A DNA stretch of 7,517 bases, taken from Caldisericaceae bacterium. GTDB lineage: Bacteria; Calditrichota; Calditrichia; Calditrichales; Calditrichaceae. This document shows, piece by piece, positions 6,355 through 7,517 of the stretch (positions are counted from its first letter, which is position 1; every line of letters starts with the position of its first letter). The stretch spans positions 1 through 7,517 of the forward strand of contig JAGHBR010000282.1 of assembly GCA_021160885.1 (NCBI GenBank), given 5' to 3'. The notes under the pieces are model-generated. The model ran no database searches and had not been told where the DNA came from. It saw only the letters and a program-made list of their open reading frames with translations. Position numbers and translations under genes: made by a program.

Positions 6355-7517
6355 CTAAAGTTTACAAAATAAGGATTGCGACTCATAAATTCCCACTGGT
6401 TCAAATTGACCAGTTCGTGATTAAAGAGCGACGCATTACATTTTTGTTCGGCGAATCGGGCATTGGTAAAACGTTGATTGCCCAGACTATTTTTGGCCTG
6501 GTCACGCCAGGTAGTTTGTCCATTGCCATTAACGGGCAAAGCTATTACCGCTATTTAAAATCTTCGAAATTAAAAGAACTGCAACGCAGTGGTTTTTTCG
6601 TCTTTCAGGAACCATCGACGCATTTAAATCCCTTAATGACCGTTGAAGAACAACTCAATGAGGGCAGTCTGGTTAAACAGCCGGACAATCGAAAACTTTT
6701 GGAAAGCCTGTGGGCCGCGCCATTTGAAACACAAATTAAGCCTTTGTTAAAAGTTTACCCGAAACCTTATCGTCCCAGTGGCGGAGAAAAACAGCGCTTT
6801 TTACTGGCCATGGCGCTCAAAAAAATGGACTTGCTTGGCAACCAGGCAGGCCTTTTCATTTTTGACGAGCCGACCGGTAGTCTGGACAACTATTTTCGAA
6901 ATATTTTCATCGATGAACTGTTCAAACGGTACCGCCAGCATGAGCAAACCATTTTATTCATTACGCATGATTATTCCATCATTAGCGAAATCGAAAATCA
7001 TCATCATGATTTAATGCCGCAAATCCATTTAACGGAATTACGCCGCACTAATCATTTTCAGGTTAAATTGTTCCCTTTTAAGGCCAAAGATTATTTAAAA
7101 TGGTTAAAAAAGCAGAAACCGGTTACTTACCGAAAAACACAAAAAAAATCTGTGGTCTTAAAAGTTAAAAGTGATTTTGCCGTGTTTGGCAAACGTTTTT
7201 CATTTACTAAAGGTCGATCAGGCAAGACAACCGATTTAGTTGTGGAACAAGGGAAACTGACTTACTTAAAAGCGCCCAGTGGCCTGGGGAAAACCACGTT
7301 GGCCAAAATCATTTGCGGATTGCAAAAGTCAGACAACATCCGGTTTGAGCTGGCCGGGCTGACTTTTACGGAAAAAACGCCGAACAAAATCTGGCAAAAG
7401 GAGGTATGGGGTAAAAAGCGGAGCATGGTGTTCCAGCACGCAGATGAAGCGCTTGATTTAAATGCCAGTGTAATGCAAGTTTTTAAAGGCTTGCCCGTTC
7501 AACCAGCGCTTTCTGAA
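6351..7517 (+). CDS. Fused two-domain ABC transporter ATPase (DppD-DppF-like), partial at the right edge
   Basis: The frame opens at ATG 6351 (ATGA overlap with the permease stop) and runs 389 codons to the last base with no stop, so the C-terminus is missing. Domain 1 (about 1-235): Walker A GESGIGKT (34-41), Q-loop VFQEPSTHLNPLMTV with Q86, signature PSGGEKQRF (142-150), Walker B LFIFDEP with E173, D-loop SLD (177-179) and switch histidine H206 in FITHD. A basic linker (about 236-270) follows. Domain 2 begins about 270, with Walker A APSGLGKTT (308-316) and Q-loop MVFQHADEALDLN with Q362, where the window ends before its signature motif. The Q-loop form FQ-[DE]-P-x3-LNP is typical of peptide/nickel importers, and the fused layout recalls YejF and GsiA. 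It would energise the two upstream permeases. The oligopeptide C-terminal HPYT-type extension expected after domain 1 is not recognisable. A weak GGA sits just before the start, consistent with translational coupling. Confidence 0.9.
   Translation, partial: MTKVYKIRIATHKFPLVQIDQFVIKERRITFLFGESGIGKTLIAQTIFGLVTPGSLSIAINGQSYYRYLKSSKLKELQRSGFFVFQEPSTHLNPLMTVEEQLNEGSLVKQPDNRKLLESLWAAPFETQIKPLLKVYPKPYRPSGGEKQRFLLAMALKKMDLLGNQAGLFIFDEPTGSLDNYFRNIFIDELFKRYRQHEQTILFITHDYSIISEIENHHHDLMPQIHLTELRRTNHFQVKLFPFKAKDYLKWLKKQKPVTYRKTQKKSVVLKVKSDFAVFGKRFSFTKGRSGKTTDLVVEQGKLTYLKAPSGLGKTTLAKIICGLQKSDNIRFELAGLTFTEKTPNKIWQKEVWGKKRSMVFQHADEALDLNASVMQVFKGLPVQPALSE

Overview
The window is about 7.5 kb of bacterial chromosome with moderate-to-low GC coding DNA and very AT-rich spacers. 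All convincing genes lie on the + strand. No RNA gene, insertion sequence, CRISPR array or phage gene was seen. The protein style (Lys/Gln/Leu-rich), Shine-Dalgarno-like sites, TTG and GTG starts, and a spacer repeat of the TCATTCTGAG...GAAGAATC type suggest a Gram-negative of the FCB group or a relative, possibly Calditrichota. That placement is a low-confidence inference from sequence style.

Region 1 (1-1087): an AT-rich leader is followed by an ECF sigma-70 factor (247-840). The next gene overlaps it by 14 bp and encodes a small, soluble, zinc-finger-type anti-sigma factor (827-1087). Together they look like a co-translated sigma/anti-sigma switch, possibly thiol- or metal-responsive.

Region 2 (1088-3190): a non-coding spacer carries a good sigma-70-type promoter candidate (1314-1342). 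It leads to a 606-residue membrane-bound hybrid-free sensor histidine kinase (TTG start at 1370) with TM, extracytoplasmic sensor, TM, HAMP, PAS, HisKA and HATPase. No response regulator lies in the window.

Region 3 (3191-3458): a gene-free spacer is rich in structure. It holds two adjacent inverted repeats, an imperfect direct repeat with a 34-bp offset, and a bulged hairpin that ends 30 bp before the next gene.

Region 4 (3459-7517): a tightly coupled operon. A secreted protein of unknown function is followed, through three successive 4-bp stop/start overlaps, by a divergent DppB-like permease, a divergent DppC-like permease, and a fused two-domain DppD/DppF-like ATPase that runs off the right edge. 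This is the cytoplasmic and membrane core of a peptide/nickel-type ABC transporter. No solute-binding protein is present; an unrecognised exported protein sits in the leading position instead. The ATPase gene is open to the last base, so the operon continues beyond the window.
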